Source of the DNA: CAVRUD01 sp963849635
GTDB taxonomy: Bacteria > Chloroflexota > Chloroflexia > Thermomicrobiales > UBA6265
Assembly: GCA_963849635.1 (NCBI GenBank)
Contig: CAWKIA010000018.1
Location: 248,001-312,000, forward strand
Direction of reading: 5' to 3'
DNA: 64,000 nt
A program made the position numbers and the translations under genes. This document shows positions 17,739 to 26,336 of this stretch, one piece after another. The notes under the pieces were generated by a model. The model made no database searches, was not told where the DNA came from, and saw nothing but the letters and a program-made list of their open reading frames with translations. Every line of letters begins with the position of its first letter. Positions within the stretch are counted from its first letter, which is position 1.

Positions 17739-19281
17739 CCGCAACGGGACGCTTATTGCCTATTCCGAGGAGGAGGACGGCCGGTTTCGCCGGATCTTTC
17801 CAGAACCGGCCGCGGCGTCGCTGGTTGGCTACTACTCGCCGTTGCAGTACGGCACCACCGGGCTGGAAGCAGCCTTCGACGAGGTTCTGTCCGGCGAATC
17901 CACTACCAGTCCGCGAGCCTGGTTTGAACGGGAGATCCTGGGCCGGCCACAAACCGGCGGGAGCGTCAACCTGACGATCGACATGGACCTGCAACAGGCG
18001 GCAGTCGACATGCTCTCGGGCTCCAACGGCGCCGTCGTCCTGATCGATGTCCAAACCGGAGCCATCCTGGCGATGGCGAGCGCGCCCGCGATCGATCCCA
18101 ATGGCCTGGTGGCCATCGATCGTGACGAGACAGTTGACGCGGCTCGGTACTGGGACTTCGTCACGTCTGATCCCGATCTGCCCCTGATCCCCCGCGCTTC
18201 GGTCGGCCTCTACGCCCCCGGGTCCACCTTCAAGACCGTCACGGCCGCGGCCGCGATCGATTCCGGTATTGCCGATCCCGAGACGGTATACGAAGACAAT
18301 GGATCGCTAGAGATCGACGGCCGGATCTTGATCGAAAATAACCGCCCCGACGATTCAATCGACGAGTGGACAATGCGTGAAGGCCTGATGTGGTCCCTCA
18401 ATGTCGTTTACGCCCAGATCGGCCTCGAGCTTGGCGCCGACGAGCTTGAGCGTTATGCCAGCGCGTTCGGGTTCGGGGCGGAGCTGCCGATTGATCTGCC
18501 CACCAGCGAGAGCCAGCTGGTCGGTGACGAGTCGACGCTCGCCGATCCGAACGCGCTGGCCGACACCGCTTTTGGCCAGGGCGAACTCCTCGTCAGTCCC
18601 CTCCACATGGCCATGATCGCGGCGGCCTACGCCAACGACGGCCAAATGATGCGTCCGTACGTCGTCGAGGAGACCAGGGATGCCGATGGAGACACGATCG
18701 ACCGCTCCGCGCCCGAGGTCTGGCGAACGCCAATCTCATCGGACACGGCCAGTGACGTGCAGGCGATGATGGTCGACGCGGTCGAGTCGGGACTGATCCA
18801 GGCGGCTCAGATTCCCGGAATCCGCGTCGGCGGCAAGACCGGTACGGCCGAAGTGACGGATCAGCGACCACACTCATGGTTTATTGGATTCGCCGGCGAG
18901 TCCCAGCCCCGATTTGCAGTCGCCGTGCTCCTCGAAAATGGAGGCCGGGGACAAGGGACGTCGCTTGATATCGGCCGGGAGATGTTGGCACTGGCGACAG
19001 GCAGCGGCGTGGCTGACACCGAATCGCCAGCGGGTGCCGCGGTTATGTCGGAACTTTCGCAATATTCCGCGTACGTACGCCCATTTTTAGGTGCATTTTC
19101 GTTGTCATTTAGCGCGAAAAATGGTACTATTTGGTATGCGCGAATCGGCGGGGCAACGCATCGAGCGTCATCGTCAGAGGCAATTCGAACGGTTGGTCAT
19201 CGACGCCCTGGATCGGCTGCCGGACGATGTGTTGCGGATGCTCGACAACGTCGAGGTCGTCATCGACGATTGGCCAACTGA
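17557..19281 (+). CDS. Class B penicillin-binding protein (transpeptidase)
   Basis: From GTG 17557; one membrane helix at 3-18, then a short dimerisation region and a transpeptidase domain with Ser223-x-x-Lys226 (PGSTFK), Ser280-Leu-Asn282 and Lys427-Thr-Gly (GGKTGTAEV). It cross-links peptidoglycan outside the membrane, with the SEDS protein as partner. An upstream ATG at 17538 is one base out of frame; one base fewer would give the start MNREND. The last 100 or so residues look non-coding: the frame runs through a promoter and 146 bases into the zincin gene. The true stop is probably nearer 19090. Confidence 0.88.
   Translation: MRTAITLATVFAILSVQLVRVQVVHQSATTERVATAPNGEIIANPRRQSTGLDQDRGPIYDRNGTLIAYSEEEDGRFRRIFPEPAAASLVGYYSPLQYGTTGLEAAFDEVLSGESTTSPRAWFEREILGRPQTGGSVNLTIDMDLQQAAVDMLSGSNGAVVLIDVQTGAILAMASAPAIDPNGLVAIDRDETVDAARYWDFVTSDPDLPLIPRASVGLYAPGSTFKTVTAAAAIDSGIADPETVYEDNGSLEIDGRILIENNRPDDSIDEWTMREGLMWSLNVVYAQIGLELGADELERYASAFGFGAELPIDLPTSESQLVGDESTLADPNALADTAFGQGELLVSPLHMAMIAAAYANDGQMMRPYVVEETRDADGDTIDRSAPEVWRTPISSDTASDVQAMMVDAVESGLIQAAQIPGIRVGGKTGTAEVTDQRPHSWFIGFAGESQPRFAVAVLLENGGRGQGTSLDIGREMLALATGSGVADTESPAGAAVMSELSQYSAYVRPFLGAFSLSFSAKNGTIWYARIGGATHRASSSEAIRTVGHRRPGSAAGRCVADARQRRGRHRRLAN
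19102..19130 (+). promoter_or_regulatory. Strong sigma-70-like promoter, possible leaderless start
   Basis: TTGTCA at 19102-19107 and TACTAT at 19125-19130 with an ideal 17-base spacer in a locally AT-rich stretch. Expected transcription start is about 19136-19138, exactly on the ATG of the zincin gene. Confidence 0.55.
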
Positions 19282-19534
19282 GGCGCAACTCAACCGTGAC
19301 GGGAGCGATCCTAAAATGCTCTTCGGCTTGTACGAAGGCATTCCGCTAACCGAGCGCGGGAACGGATATTCGATGGTTCTGCCCGATAAGATCACAATAT
19401 TTCGGCGCCCCCTCGAGCGAGCGTTTCGGTCACGGCACGAACTCATGCGCCAGGTGCGCATCACCGTCGTGCACGAACTTGGTCATCACCTGGGGATGGA
19501 TGAGATTCGCCTTGAAGAACTAGGGTGGGCATGA
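19136..19534 (+). CDS. Minimal zincin metallopeptidase-family protein
   Basis: 132 residues from ATG 19136. HELGHH at 113-118 followed by Asp122 (VVHELGHHLGMDE) matches the minimal zincin family (possibly peptidase M-like, about 120-130 residues), whose role is not known. No ribosome site is seen before the ATG, which fits a leaderless transcript from the promoter at 19102-19130; the frame is open back to 19091. The stop overlaps the next start as ATGA, so the following membrane protein is translationally coupled. Likely cytosolic. Confidence 0.85.
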   Translation: MRESAGQRIERHRQRQFERLVIDALDRLPDDVLRMLDNVEVVIDDWPTEAQLNRDGSDPKMLFGLYEGIPLTERGNGYSMVLPDKITIFRRPLERAFRSRHELMRQVRITVVHELGHHLGMDEIRLEELGWA

Positions 19535-20490
19535 GCGATCGGCAGCCATCGCGGCTTGGAGTGCAGCGCACGCCAACGGCCCCACCAGTTCCGGGCGTGA
19601 TCGAAACGATCGCGGATGGCCTCTCGCTCGTCTTGGTGTACCCGCTCGTGGCGCTCGTGCCACTGGCGATCGATCTGGCACTCTGGAGTGGGCTAAGCAT
19701 CTCTCCAGAGGCGCTCTTGCGGCGGTGGGCAGACCTCCAGTCGACGGCCGACTCTCTCGGATTCGAGTCCAATGTGCTGCCGCTTGCAGCCCTGGGAGTC
19801 CCGTCTCTGCTCAAGGCGGTCAGTCACGACAACGTGTACACGATCTGGTCAGGGACGAATCTGGTGCCCGAATCGTGGCAACTGGCTGCCGTCACGGTAG
19901 GCGTGCTCGCATTCGGATCGACGTTGCTGGGCACGATCTTTCGTGTACCGCTCGCTCTTGTCATCCGGGCCGAGTATCGATCACCCGGGCAAATTGTCCG
20001 GGCGACGGGCATCGCCTGGGTCCGGCTTCTCGGCCTCCTCGCGCTGGTGATTGGAACGGTTGTCCTGGTCGCCAGTCCGATTCTGGTGGGCAGTGCTCTG
20101 TTTCTCGTTGCCGGACTCAACGTGATGCCGCTTGTAGGAGCCGCGTTGGTGGTTCCAGCCGCGGCGGCAGCGATCTACTTGATGTTCACGCCGGACGCGA
20201 TCGTTCTCACGGAGGTCGGCCCACTGCGAGCCGCGTACCTTTCGTTCAACGTGGTCCGGCGCAACTTCTGGCCGGCGCTCGGACTCTTGGGGAGCGTTCT
20301 TCTCATCTCCGAAGGGCTTAGCGTTCTCTGGAGGTCACAGATGGAAACGCCGTTTGGCTTGTTAGTCGGCGTCCTCGGAAATGCGTTTGTCGGTGCGGGA
20401 CTTGCACTTGCGGCTATGCGCTTCTATGACGACCGCCTACGCCGGTGGCGGCCAGAGATGGCCAGGCCTCTCTTGTCAGGCACCACCTGA
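19531..20490 (+). CDS. Multi-pass membrane protein, function unknown
   Basis: 319 residues from ATG 19531 in an ATGA overlap with the zincin gene; GTG 19525 is an alternative. About six to seven hydrophobic helices (for example SLVLVYPLVALVPLAIDLAL, LLGLLALVIGTVVLVASPIL, NVMPLVGAALVVPAAAAAIYL and GLLVGVLGNAFVGAGLAL). No catalytic motif recognised. The layout recalls DUF4013/glycerophosphoryl-diesterase membrane-domain-type proteins, but this is only resemblance. Coupled to the zincin, so it may be its membrane partner or substrate. Confidence 0.75.
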   Translation: MSDRQPSRLGVQRTPTAPPVPGVIETIADGLSLVLVYPLVALVPLAIDLALWSGLSISPEALLRRWADLQSTADSLGFESNVLPLAALGVPSLLKAVSHDNVYTIWSGTNLVPESWQLAAVTVGVLAFGSTLLGTIFRVPLALVIRAEYRSPGQIVRATGIAWVRLLGLLALVIGTVVLVASPILVGSALFLVAGLNVMPLVGAALVVPAAAAAIYLMFTPDAIVLTEVGPLRAAYLSFNVVRRNFWPALGLLGSVLLISEGLSVLWRSQMETPFGLLVGVLGNAFVGAGLALAAMRFYDDRLRRWRPEMARPLLSGTT

Positions 20491-20563
20491 CGACCTCGAT
20501 CTCTCGTCGGATCGCCGCTCGGCACACCCCGCGCCCGTCGCCTTCATGCATCATCAGTGCACC

Positions 20564-20582
20564 GTCTCAGCGATGCTGAGAC
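20564..20582 (+). promoter_or_regulatory. Hairpin in the gyrB leader
   Basis: GTCTCAGC, loop GAT, GCTGAGAC: a perfect 8-pair stem ending directly before the AAGGAG of gyrB. Could affect initiation or act as a small DNA operator. Confidence 0.35.
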
Positions 20583-20604
20583 TCACAAGGAGTCCCCTAG
20601 GAGC

Positions 20605-22542
20605 ATGGCAACTACGACCAAAGACTTGACCACCAAGAAGCCCGCCGCTGCCGCCTATGGGGCGACCGAGATCCAGGTGCTCGAAGGTTTGGAGGCGGTT
20701 CGCCGCCGCCCAGGCATGTACATTGGCAGTACCGATCAGCGCGGCCTGCACCATCTGATCCGCGAGATCGTCGACAACTCGGTCGACGAGGCCCTGGGCG
20801 GGCACTGCGACACGATCGTCTGCAAGATCGGCAAAGACAACATCGTCACGGTGAGCGATAACGGTCGCGGCATTCCGGTCGACACTCACGCGAAGATGAA
20901 GAAGTCGGCCCTTGAGGTCGTCATGACCGTCCTCCACGCCGGTGGCAAGTTCGGAGGGGGCGGTTACAAGGTCTCCGGCGGCCTACATGGCGTTGGCGCT
21001 TCAGTGGTCAACGCCCTCTCGGAGTGGTGTAGGGTCGAAGTCCGGCGCGACGGCAAGCTCTACAGGCAATCCTATAAGCGCGGCAAGACCACCAGTAAGG
21101 TTGAGATGATTGAGCTGGTCACGGACGGTTCGCACGGTACGACGACTTCGTTCCTGGCCGATACCGAGATCTTCATCGCCGGCCACGATTACAACTACGA
21201 GTCCCTCGCCAATTGGTTCCGGGAGACGGCCTACCTGACCAAGGGCCTTCGCCTGACCTTGATCGACGAGCGCGATGACAAGGAGGTCACCTTCTACTTC
21301 GAAGGCGGCATCGTCTCCTTCGTCCGCCACTTGAATCGCAACCGAGCAGTCGTTCACGACCGCCCGTTTTACGTCGAGCGTGAGACATCAGCGTGCATGG
21401 TCGAAGTCGCCTTGCAGTACAACGATTCGTACGGGGAGTCGACGCACACCTTCGCCAACAACATCAACACGATCGACGGCGGCACGCATCTTTCTGGCTT
21501 CAAGGCGGCATTGACCCGGACAATCAACGACTATGCCAAGCGCAATGGATTCCTGAAGGGCGATGAGACGCTCTCTGGAGAAGATGTCCGCGAAGGCCTG
21601 ACGGCGATCATTTCGGTCAAGCTTGCCGAGCCGCAGTTCGAAGGACAAACGAAGGGCAAGCTCGGCAACGCCGAGATCGCCGGAGCGGTTCAGCAGGTCG
21701 TCAATGAGGCGCTCGGGGCGTTCCTCGAAGAGAATCCGCAGACGGCGCGCAAAGTCATCGACAAATGCCTGACCGCCGCCCGCGCCCGCGAAGCCGCGAG
21801 GAAAGCGCGGGAGCTCGTCCAGCGGAAGGGTGGCCTCGAAAGCTTCAGCCTTCCTGGAAAACTGGCGGACTGCACCGAGCGCGATCCGTCGCGAGCCGAG
21901 CTCTATATCGTCGAGGGTGACTCGGCCGGTGGCTCGGCCAAGCAAGGGCGCGACCGCCGATTCCAGGCGATCCTGCCGCTACGAGGCAAAATTCTCAACG
22001 TCGAGAAGGCCCGACTCGACAAAATGTTGCAGAACAACGAGATTCGCACGCTCGTGACCGCACTGGGAACCAGCATTGGCGACCAGTTCGACATCAGCAA
22101 GCTCCGCTACCACCGGATCATCATCATGACGGACGCCGATGTCGACGGCGCTCACATCAGGACGCTCCTTCTAACCTTTCTCTTCCGGAACCTGGAGCAG
22201 TTGATCCTTGACGGCCGCATCTTCATTGCCCAGCCGCCGCTCTACCGAGTCAAGGCAGGCAAGGAGGAGCGATGGGTCTACACCGAAGAGCAGCGTGAGG
22301 CCGCCATGAAGGAACTCGGCGAGAAGTCCGAGGTCCAACGCTACAAGGGTCTGGGCGAGATGAACCCCGACCAGCTCTGGACAACGACCATGGACCCGTC
22401 CCAGCGGACCCTCCTCCAGGTAACAGTCGAGGATGGCGTCCAGGCCGATGAGACGTTCGACATGCTGATGGGCGCGGCAGTCCCACCGCGTCGCAAGTTC
22501 ATCCAGACGCATGCCCGCGACGTCCAGAACCTGGACATCTAG
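20605..22542 (+). CDS. gyrB: DNA gyrase subunit B
   Basis: 645 residues from ATG 20605, with AAGGAG and AGGAG upstream. Order: GHKL ATPase (VLEGLEAVRRRPGMYIGST, EIVDNSVDEAL, VSDNGRGIPV, GGLHGVGASVVNALS), transducer (with the conserved QTK-like KLAEPQFEGQTKGKLG), TOPRIM (YIVEGDSAGGSAKQGR, IIIMTDADVDGAHI) and the C-terminal QRYKGLGEMNPDQLW block. Type IIA topoisomerase subunit that uses ATP to introduce negative supercoils with GyrA. The length lacks the large insert of proteobacterial GyrB. gyrA is not in the window; ParE would look similar. Confidence 0.96.
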   Translation: MATTTKDLTTKKPAAAAYGATEIQVLEGLEAVRRRPGMYIGSTDQRGLHHLIREIVDNSVDEALGGHCDTIVCKIGKDNIVTVSDNGRGIPVDTHAKMKKSALEVVMTVLHAGGKFGGGGYKVSGGLHGVGASVVNALSEWCRVEVRRDGKLYRQSYKRGKTTSKVEMIELVTDGSHGTTTSFLADTEIFIAGHDYNYESLANWFRETAYLTKGLRLTLIDERDDKEVTFYFEGGIVSFVRHLNRNRAVVHDRPFYVERETSACMVEVALQYNDSYGESTHTFANNINTIDGGTHLSGFKAALTRTINDYAKRNGFLKGDETLSGEDVREGLTAIISVKLAEPQFEGQTKGKLGNAEIAGAVQQVVNEALGAFLEENPQTARKVIDKCLTAARAREAARKARELVQRKGGLESFSLPGKLADCTERDPSRAELYIVEGDSAGGSAKQGRDRRFQAILPLRGKILNVEKARLDKMLQNNEIRTLVTALGTSIGDQFDISKLRYHRIIIMTDADVDGAHIRTLLLTFLFRNLEQLILDGRIFIAQPPLYRVKAGKEERWVYTEEQREAAMKELGEKSEVQRYKGLGEMNPDQLWTTTMDPSQRTLLQVTVEDGVQADETFDMLMGAAVPPRRKFIQTHARDVQNLDI

Positions 22543-22572
22543 CGAGACAATTGCTTGAACGTCGTGCAACGA

Positions 22573-22602
22573 ACGGCCGGTGGCACACATGCCACCGGCC
22601 GT
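22573..22602 (+). terminator. Terminator hairpin after gyrB
   Basis: ACGGCCGGTGGC, loop ACACAT, GCCACCGGCCGT: a perfect 12-pair stem 30 bases after the gyrB stop. The T-tract is weak (CTGGCTTATTG). Confidence 0.65.
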
Positions 22603-22643
22603 CTGGCTTATTGAGCAGCGCTCGTAGTACAGCCAGGCGGCTG

Positions 22644-22652
22644 TGCTACATT
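22644..22652 (+). promoter_or_regulatory. Candidate extended -10 promoter for plsX
   Basis: TGCTACATT (22644-22652), an extended -10 of the form TGnTACATT, after the gyrB terminator and about 60 bases before plsX. No good -35. Confidence 0.3.
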
Positions 22653-22712
22653 CCCGCTACCTTGGGTTCGTCAGACAGCACCTGAGGGACAAGAACGTTG
22701 CGAGGAGCTGAA

Positions 22713-23786
22713 ATGCGGATTGCGATCGATGCGACCGGCGGCGATATCGGCGCATCGGTGGTTGTGCCTGGGGCGATCTTAGGCGCCCGCGCAACCGGAA
22801 CTTCATTGGCGCTTGTCGGTCCACGCGCTGCGATCGAGGCCGAACTCCGTCATGCGGATGCTACGGGCGTCGACATTGCGGTCGTCGATGCTCCGGACAG
22901 TATCGAGATGTCAGAGTCCGCGGCCCAAGCCGTGCGGGCGAAGCCACGATCGAGCATTGTCGTCGCGATCAACGAAGTAAAGGCGGGCCGGGCGCAAGCA
23001 ATGGTCTCCGCCGGGCACAGCGGGGCGGTGATGGCGTCAGCGCTGTTCTCATTAGGTAGAGTTCGCGGAATCGAGCGGCCGGCGATCGCGGCGACTATTC
23101 CGACGCTGCGAGGCCAGACGATTGTCCTCGACCTTGGCGCCGTGACCGATCCTAAGCCTCAACAGCTCGTCCAATTTGCGCTCATGGCCCAAGTCTATGC
23201 CGAACGCATCATGGGCCTCACCAGCCCTTCTGTGGGCCTCTTGAGCAACGGCGAAGAGCCGTCAAAGGGGAACGCGTTCGTCCAGCAGGTCTACCCTCTC
23301 CTCAAGAACTCGCCAGGAATAAACTTCATCGGCAACATCGATGGCAAGGATGTCCCAGGAGGAACGGTCGATATCGTCGTCACCGATGGTTTCACCGGGA
23401 ACGTCGCTCTGAAGGTGGCGGAAGGCACGGCATCACTGATGACGGAGCTGTTGCGGAAGGAACTCACGGCAACGCTGCCGCGCAAGCTCGCGGCGCTCTT
23501 CTTACGGTCAGGCTTCCGTGGCGTGAGAAAGCGCCTGGACTACAGCGAAACCGGCGGAGCTCCACTCCTGGGCATCGATGGAACGATCATCATTTCGCAC
23601 GGGCGCTCGAATCAGACAGCTATATTGAACGCAATCAAGGCGGCGAAACGCTCAGTCGATGTGGATCTGCCAGGAGGCATCCGGGCGGCAATTGCGGCAT
23701 TCAATGCAAAAGGTCAAGACTCCGCCGCTGGGTCAGCAATTGACATACGACAACCGGTTGACGCCAGCGGCGGAGTCGGGCCCTAA
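22713..23786 (+). CDS. plsX: Phosphate acyltransferase PlsX
   Basis: 357 residues from ATG 22713, preceded by GAGGAG. RIAIDATGGDIGASVVVPGA at the N-terminus, SAGHSGAVMASALF, DLGAVTDPKP, LSNGEEPSKGN, GNIDGKDVPGG and DGFTGNVALK are conserved through PlsX. It converts acyl-ACP to acyl-phosphate, the acyl donor of PlsY in phospholipid synthesis, at the inner face of the membrane. No fab genes follow here; the next gene is on the other strand. Confidence 0.96.
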   Translation: MRIAIDATGGDIGASVVVPGAILGARATGTSLALVGPRAAIEAELRHADATGVDIAVVDAPDSIEMSESAAQAVRAKPRSSIVVAINEVKAGRAQAMVSAGHSGAVMASALFSLGRVRGIERPAIAATIPTLRGQTIVLDLGAVTDPKPQQLVQFALMAQVYAERIMGLTSPSVGLLSNGEEPSKGNAFVQQVYPLLKNSPGINFIGNIDGKDVPGGTVDIVVTDGFTGNVALKVAEGTASLMTELLRKELTATLPRKLAALFLRSGFRGVRKRLDYSETGGAPLLGIDGTIIISHGRSNQTAILNAIKAAKRSVDVDLPGGIRAAIAAFNAKGQDSAAGSAIDIRQPVDASGGVGP

Positions 23787-23811
23787 ACGAGAACGTGCAA
23801 CGCCCGGCGGT

Positions 23812-24099
23812 CTAGTCGCCGGAGTCGTCGCCCACGGCCCGCTTCAGTTGGGTTCCTGGGCGGAATGTCGGGCTCTTGCGAGCAGCGATCTGCATAGTTT
23901 CGCCAGTTTGCGGGTTGCGGCCCTCACGGGCAGCACGCTCAACAACCCGGAATGATCCGAATCCACTGATCGTAACTTCATCACCGTCGGCCAGGGCTCC
24001 CTGGATCGCGCCAAACAGGGCGTTGATCGCGGTGGTCGCCTGCGACTCGGTCAGCTTTGCTTCGTCAGCGACCTTACGCACGAGTTCCTGTTTCCGCAT
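23812..24099 (-). CDS. hup: HU-family DNA-binding protein
   Basis: 95 residues from ATG 24099, with GGGGGAGGA before it. MRKQELVRKVADEAKLTESQA and the arm region GFGSFRVVERAAREGRNPQTGE followed by KSPTFRPGTQLK are standard HU. It binds and bends DNA as a dimer and helps shape the nucleoid. Typical length. It is convergent with plsX, 25 bases apart, with no hairpin between. Confidence 0.96.
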   Translation of the reverse strand: MRKQELVRKVADEAKLTESQATTAINALFGAIQGALADGDEVTISGFGSFRVVERAAREGRNPQTGETMQIAARKSPTFRPGTQLKRAVGDDSGD

Positions 24100-24258
24100 G
24101 CTGAATCCTCCCCCAAGGCTAAAATGCATCGCTGTCAAATGCTGACCCTCTTGAGACAGCATTGCAGTCGGGCCAGTCTAGCACCCAATGCAGGCGCTTC
24201 GTAGACCCTGAATTGGCTAATTCATGGGAGTTTTTCCGGGATCTGCGAATCCGCGACA

Positions 24259-24290
24259 CAAAAAACCCCCGAATTGGCCAGGTTCGGGTC
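24259..24290 (-). terminator. Intrinsic terminator of the infC-rpmI-rplT-trmH unit
   Basis: Read on the minus strand: CCCGAA (24288-24283), a 9-base loop, TTCGGG (24273-24268), then GGTTTTTTG. Stem plus T-run is a standard rho-independent terminator, 60 bases after the methyltransferase stop. Confidence 0.75.
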
Positions 24291-24349
24291 TTAGGTACTA
24301 TGATGCAAGATTGTTGCCGCCAAACTGGAGGATCGTTGTCCTTCAACGC

Positions 24350-25162
24350 TTAAGGGCGCTTTGCCTGGTTACGACGCTGCCGGGCGGCCTCGAACAGCAT
24401 GACGGACCCGGCTATTCCAGCATTGAGTGACTCAATTGCATTGTCCATGGGAATCGTGACCCGATCCGTCGCCAAGCACATCGCGAGGTCACTCGGTCCT
24501 GCGGTTTCCGACGTCACGATCAGGGCGACATTTCGCACCCAGTCGAACTCATCGTACACAGGGTGATCGCCAAGGTCGGCCAGTACGCGTACCTGGACCT
24601 CGTGGATGCGCTCCGCGGTCGCCATATCGGTGTAGTCCCAGAGCGGCACCCTGAAATGGGCTCCCATCCCAGCCCGCACGACCTTTGGGTTATATGGATC
24701 GACCGTTTCCGGCAAGGTGACAACGGCCGACGCCCCGGCCGCCGCCGCCGATCTCAAGAGCGTACCGAAGTTGCCAGGGTCGCCAATACGGTCGGCAAGC
24801 AGGTAGAGGTCGGGCCCCAAACGACGGGGCTCAACATCGGGAAATGGAAAGACTCCAAGGATTCCCTGAGGGTGCTGTGTGTCGGTCAGGCCCGCAAAGA
24901 CGTCCGGAGCAGCGATTCGGCGGGACGTTACTGGCTCCGGGAGCAGGTGCTCATCGCCCTCGCGGACCACGATTATTGATGGAATGGCTCCGGTCTCGAG
25001 TGCGTCCTCGACGGCCCGGACCCCTTCGACGACGAACGCTCGCTCCAGCTGGCGCGTGGAGCGCCGTTGGAGCGAGCGAACATGCCGGACGATCTGATTT
25101 GAGGAGCTTCGAATGACGTCGCCAGCTGGCCCGGGCGATTGTGTTCGACGAACAGGCACCAC
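24350..25162 (-). CDS. TrmH/SpoU-family RNA 2'-O-methyltransferase
   Basis: About 270 residues if translation starts at GTG 25162, directly after the rplT stop; an upstream TTG at 25204 would overlap rplT by 41 bases. Neither has a strong ribosome site. The N-terminal substrate-binding domain is seen in RQLERAFVVEGVRAVEDAL, and the knotted methyltransferase in LLADRIGDPGNFGTLLRSA (motif 1), TSETAGPS (motif 2) and IPMDNAIESLNAGIAGSVML (motif 3). It methylates ribose in rRNA or tRNA using S-adenosylmethionine. Location after rplT is the common place for this gene and pheS is absent. Confidence 0.9.
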   Translation of the reverse strand: MVPVRRTQSPGPAGDVIRSSSNQIVRHVRSLQRRSTRQLERAFVVEGVRAVEDALETGAIPSIIVVREGDEHLLPEPVTSRRIAAPDVFAGLTDTQHPQGILGVFPFPDVEPRRLGPDLYLLADRIGDPGNFGTLLRSAAAAGASAVVTLPETVDPYNPKVVRAGMGAHFRVPLWDYTDMATAERIHEVQVRVLADLGDHPVYDEFDWVRNVALIVTSETAGPSDLAMCLATDRVTIPMDNAIESLNAGIAGSVMLFEAARQRRNQAKRP

Positions 25163-25163
25163 G

Positions 25164-25520
25164 CTACGCGCTTGCGCGCTTTGCGACCTCGGCAATCTGG
25201 GCAAAGGCGGCCGCGTCCCGGACGGCGAGATCGGCGAGCATCTTGCGATCGACTTGAACTCCGGCGACCGTCAGGCCGTGGATGAGCTTGCTGTAGGTAA
25301 CGCCGTTCTGGCGAGCAGCGGCGTTGATGCGGATGATCCACAGGCGACGGAAGTCGCGCTTGCGGACCCGGCGGTCGCGGTAGGCATAGTACAGGGCGTG
25401 CATGAGGGACTCATGGGCGCGCTTGTACAGCCGGTTGTTCGTCGCACGGTGGCCCTTCACCTGGGCCAAAACTTTTTTGTGCCGCCGGTGAGCGGTTACA
25501 CCACGCTTGATGCGGGCCAT
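25164..25520 (-). CDS. rplT: 50S ribosomal protein L20
   Basis: 118 residues with MARIKRGVTAHRRHKKVL, KGHRATNNRLYKRAHESLMHALYYAYRDRR and RLWIIRINAAARQNGVTYSKLIHGL, full-length L20. It binds 23S rRNA early in 50S assembly and in many bacteria represses its own operon through the infC-rpmI leader. Last ribosomal gene of infC-rpmI-rplT. Confidence 0.98.
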   Translation of the reverse strand: MARIKRGVTAHRRHKKVLAQVKGHRATNNRLYKRAHESLMHALYYAYRDRRVRKRDFRRLWIIRINAAARQNGVTYSKLIHGLTVAGVQVDRKMLADLAVRDAAAFAQIAEVAKRASA

Positions 25521-25576
25521 GTCGAAGACTCCTCAAAATCGGATTCGAGCGATCACGACGATATTGTGACAAATGA

Positions 25577-25783
25577 CTAGACGCCGTTCGGCAGCATCTT
25601 CCGAATGCGCTTCACGTCGACCTCGTGGACATCGGTCATTCGGTCGAATGCGCGCTTAACTCTCGGAGCCTTCCGGCGCCGGAAGTGGCTCTTCATCCCG
25701 TGCGTCCGTTGGAGCTTCCCGGTCGACGTCATCGCGAAGCGGCGCTTCGCTCCCTTGTGGGTCTTTGCCTTGATTTTCACCAC
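25577..25783 (-). CDS. rpmI: 50S ribosomal protein L35
   Basis: 68 residues from tandem GTG codons at 25783/25780 with GGGGA upstream. KIKAKTHKGAKRRFAMTSTGKL and GMKSHFRRRKAPRVKR are diagnostic. The first 128 bases also lie inside the infC frame, an unusually long overlap. Confidence 0.97.
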   Translation of the reverse strand: MVKIKAKTHKGAKRRFAMTSTGKLQRTHGMKSHFRRRKAPRVKRAFDRMTDVHEVDVKRIRKMLPNGV

Positions 25784-26336
25784 GACGTTGGTCCCCTTCC
25801 CGTTCGTGTAGGCTCTGTTTCTGCTTCAAGGGGGCGATGTACATCGTCATCGTCCGCCCTTCCATCCGCGCCGGCTGTTCGATGGTCCCATAAGAACGCA
25901 TCTGCTCGGCCAGCCTGTCGAGTAGCCCTTTCCCAATCTCTGGGTGAGCCATCTCACGGCCCCTGAAGCGGACGGTGAACTTTACTTTATCTCCCCCGTC
26001 GAGAAACTTTTGGCCTTGGCGGCCCTTCGTATCCAGGTCGTGTCCCGCAATCTTTGGTTGCAGCCGAATCTCTTTCAGTTCGACGGTGTGCTGATTTCGG
26101 CGAGATTCACGCTCTTTCTGGCTCTGCTCATACCGGTACTTACCGTAGTCCATCAACCGGCAAACAGGCGGAATAGCGTTAGGCGCAACTTCAACGAGAT
26201 CGAGCCCGCGAGAACGCGCCATTTCAAGCGCATCCCTGGTCAGCAAAACGCCGACCTGCTGGCCTTCCTCGTCAATTACTCGGACTTCCCTGATACGAAT
26301 ACGCTCATTGACGCGGGTTTGAACTGGTCTGGTAAT
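25656..26336 (-). CDS. infC: Translation initiation factor IF-3, AUU start
   Basis: 226 residues from ATT at 26336-26334. A full GGGAGGT lies six bases before this ATT, while the in-frame upstream codons have no such site, so the classic infC AUU start is chosen; IF-3 then rejects its own start codon and represses itself. N-domain: VNERIRIREVRVIDEEG, LDLVEVAPNAIPPVCRLMDYGKYRYE; C-domain: TVELKEIRLQPKIAGHDL, KVKFTVRFRGREMAHPEIG. After MYIAPLKQKQ the protein continues as a charged tail of about 55 residues, 42 of them encoded inside rpmI in another frame. Such tails occur in some phyla, but a lost stop by frameshift is possible. Confidence 0.94.
   Translation of the reverse strand: MTRPVQTRVNERIRIREVRVIDEEGQQVGVLLTRDALEMARSRGLDLVEVAPNAIPPVCRLMDYGKYRYEQSQKERESRRNQHTVELKEIRLQPKIAGHDLDTKGRQGQKFLDGGDKVKFTVRFRGREMAHPEIGKGLLDRLAEQMRSYGTIEQPARMEGRTMTMYIAPLKQKQSLHEREGDQRRGENQGKDPQGSEAPLRDDVDREAPTDARDEEPLPAPEGSES

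Noticed and set aside
24100..24349. Possible small RNA or CDS between HU and the methyltransferase gene.
   Set aside because: Only a terminator and the HU leader can be supported; no stable structure or frame with homology-like features.
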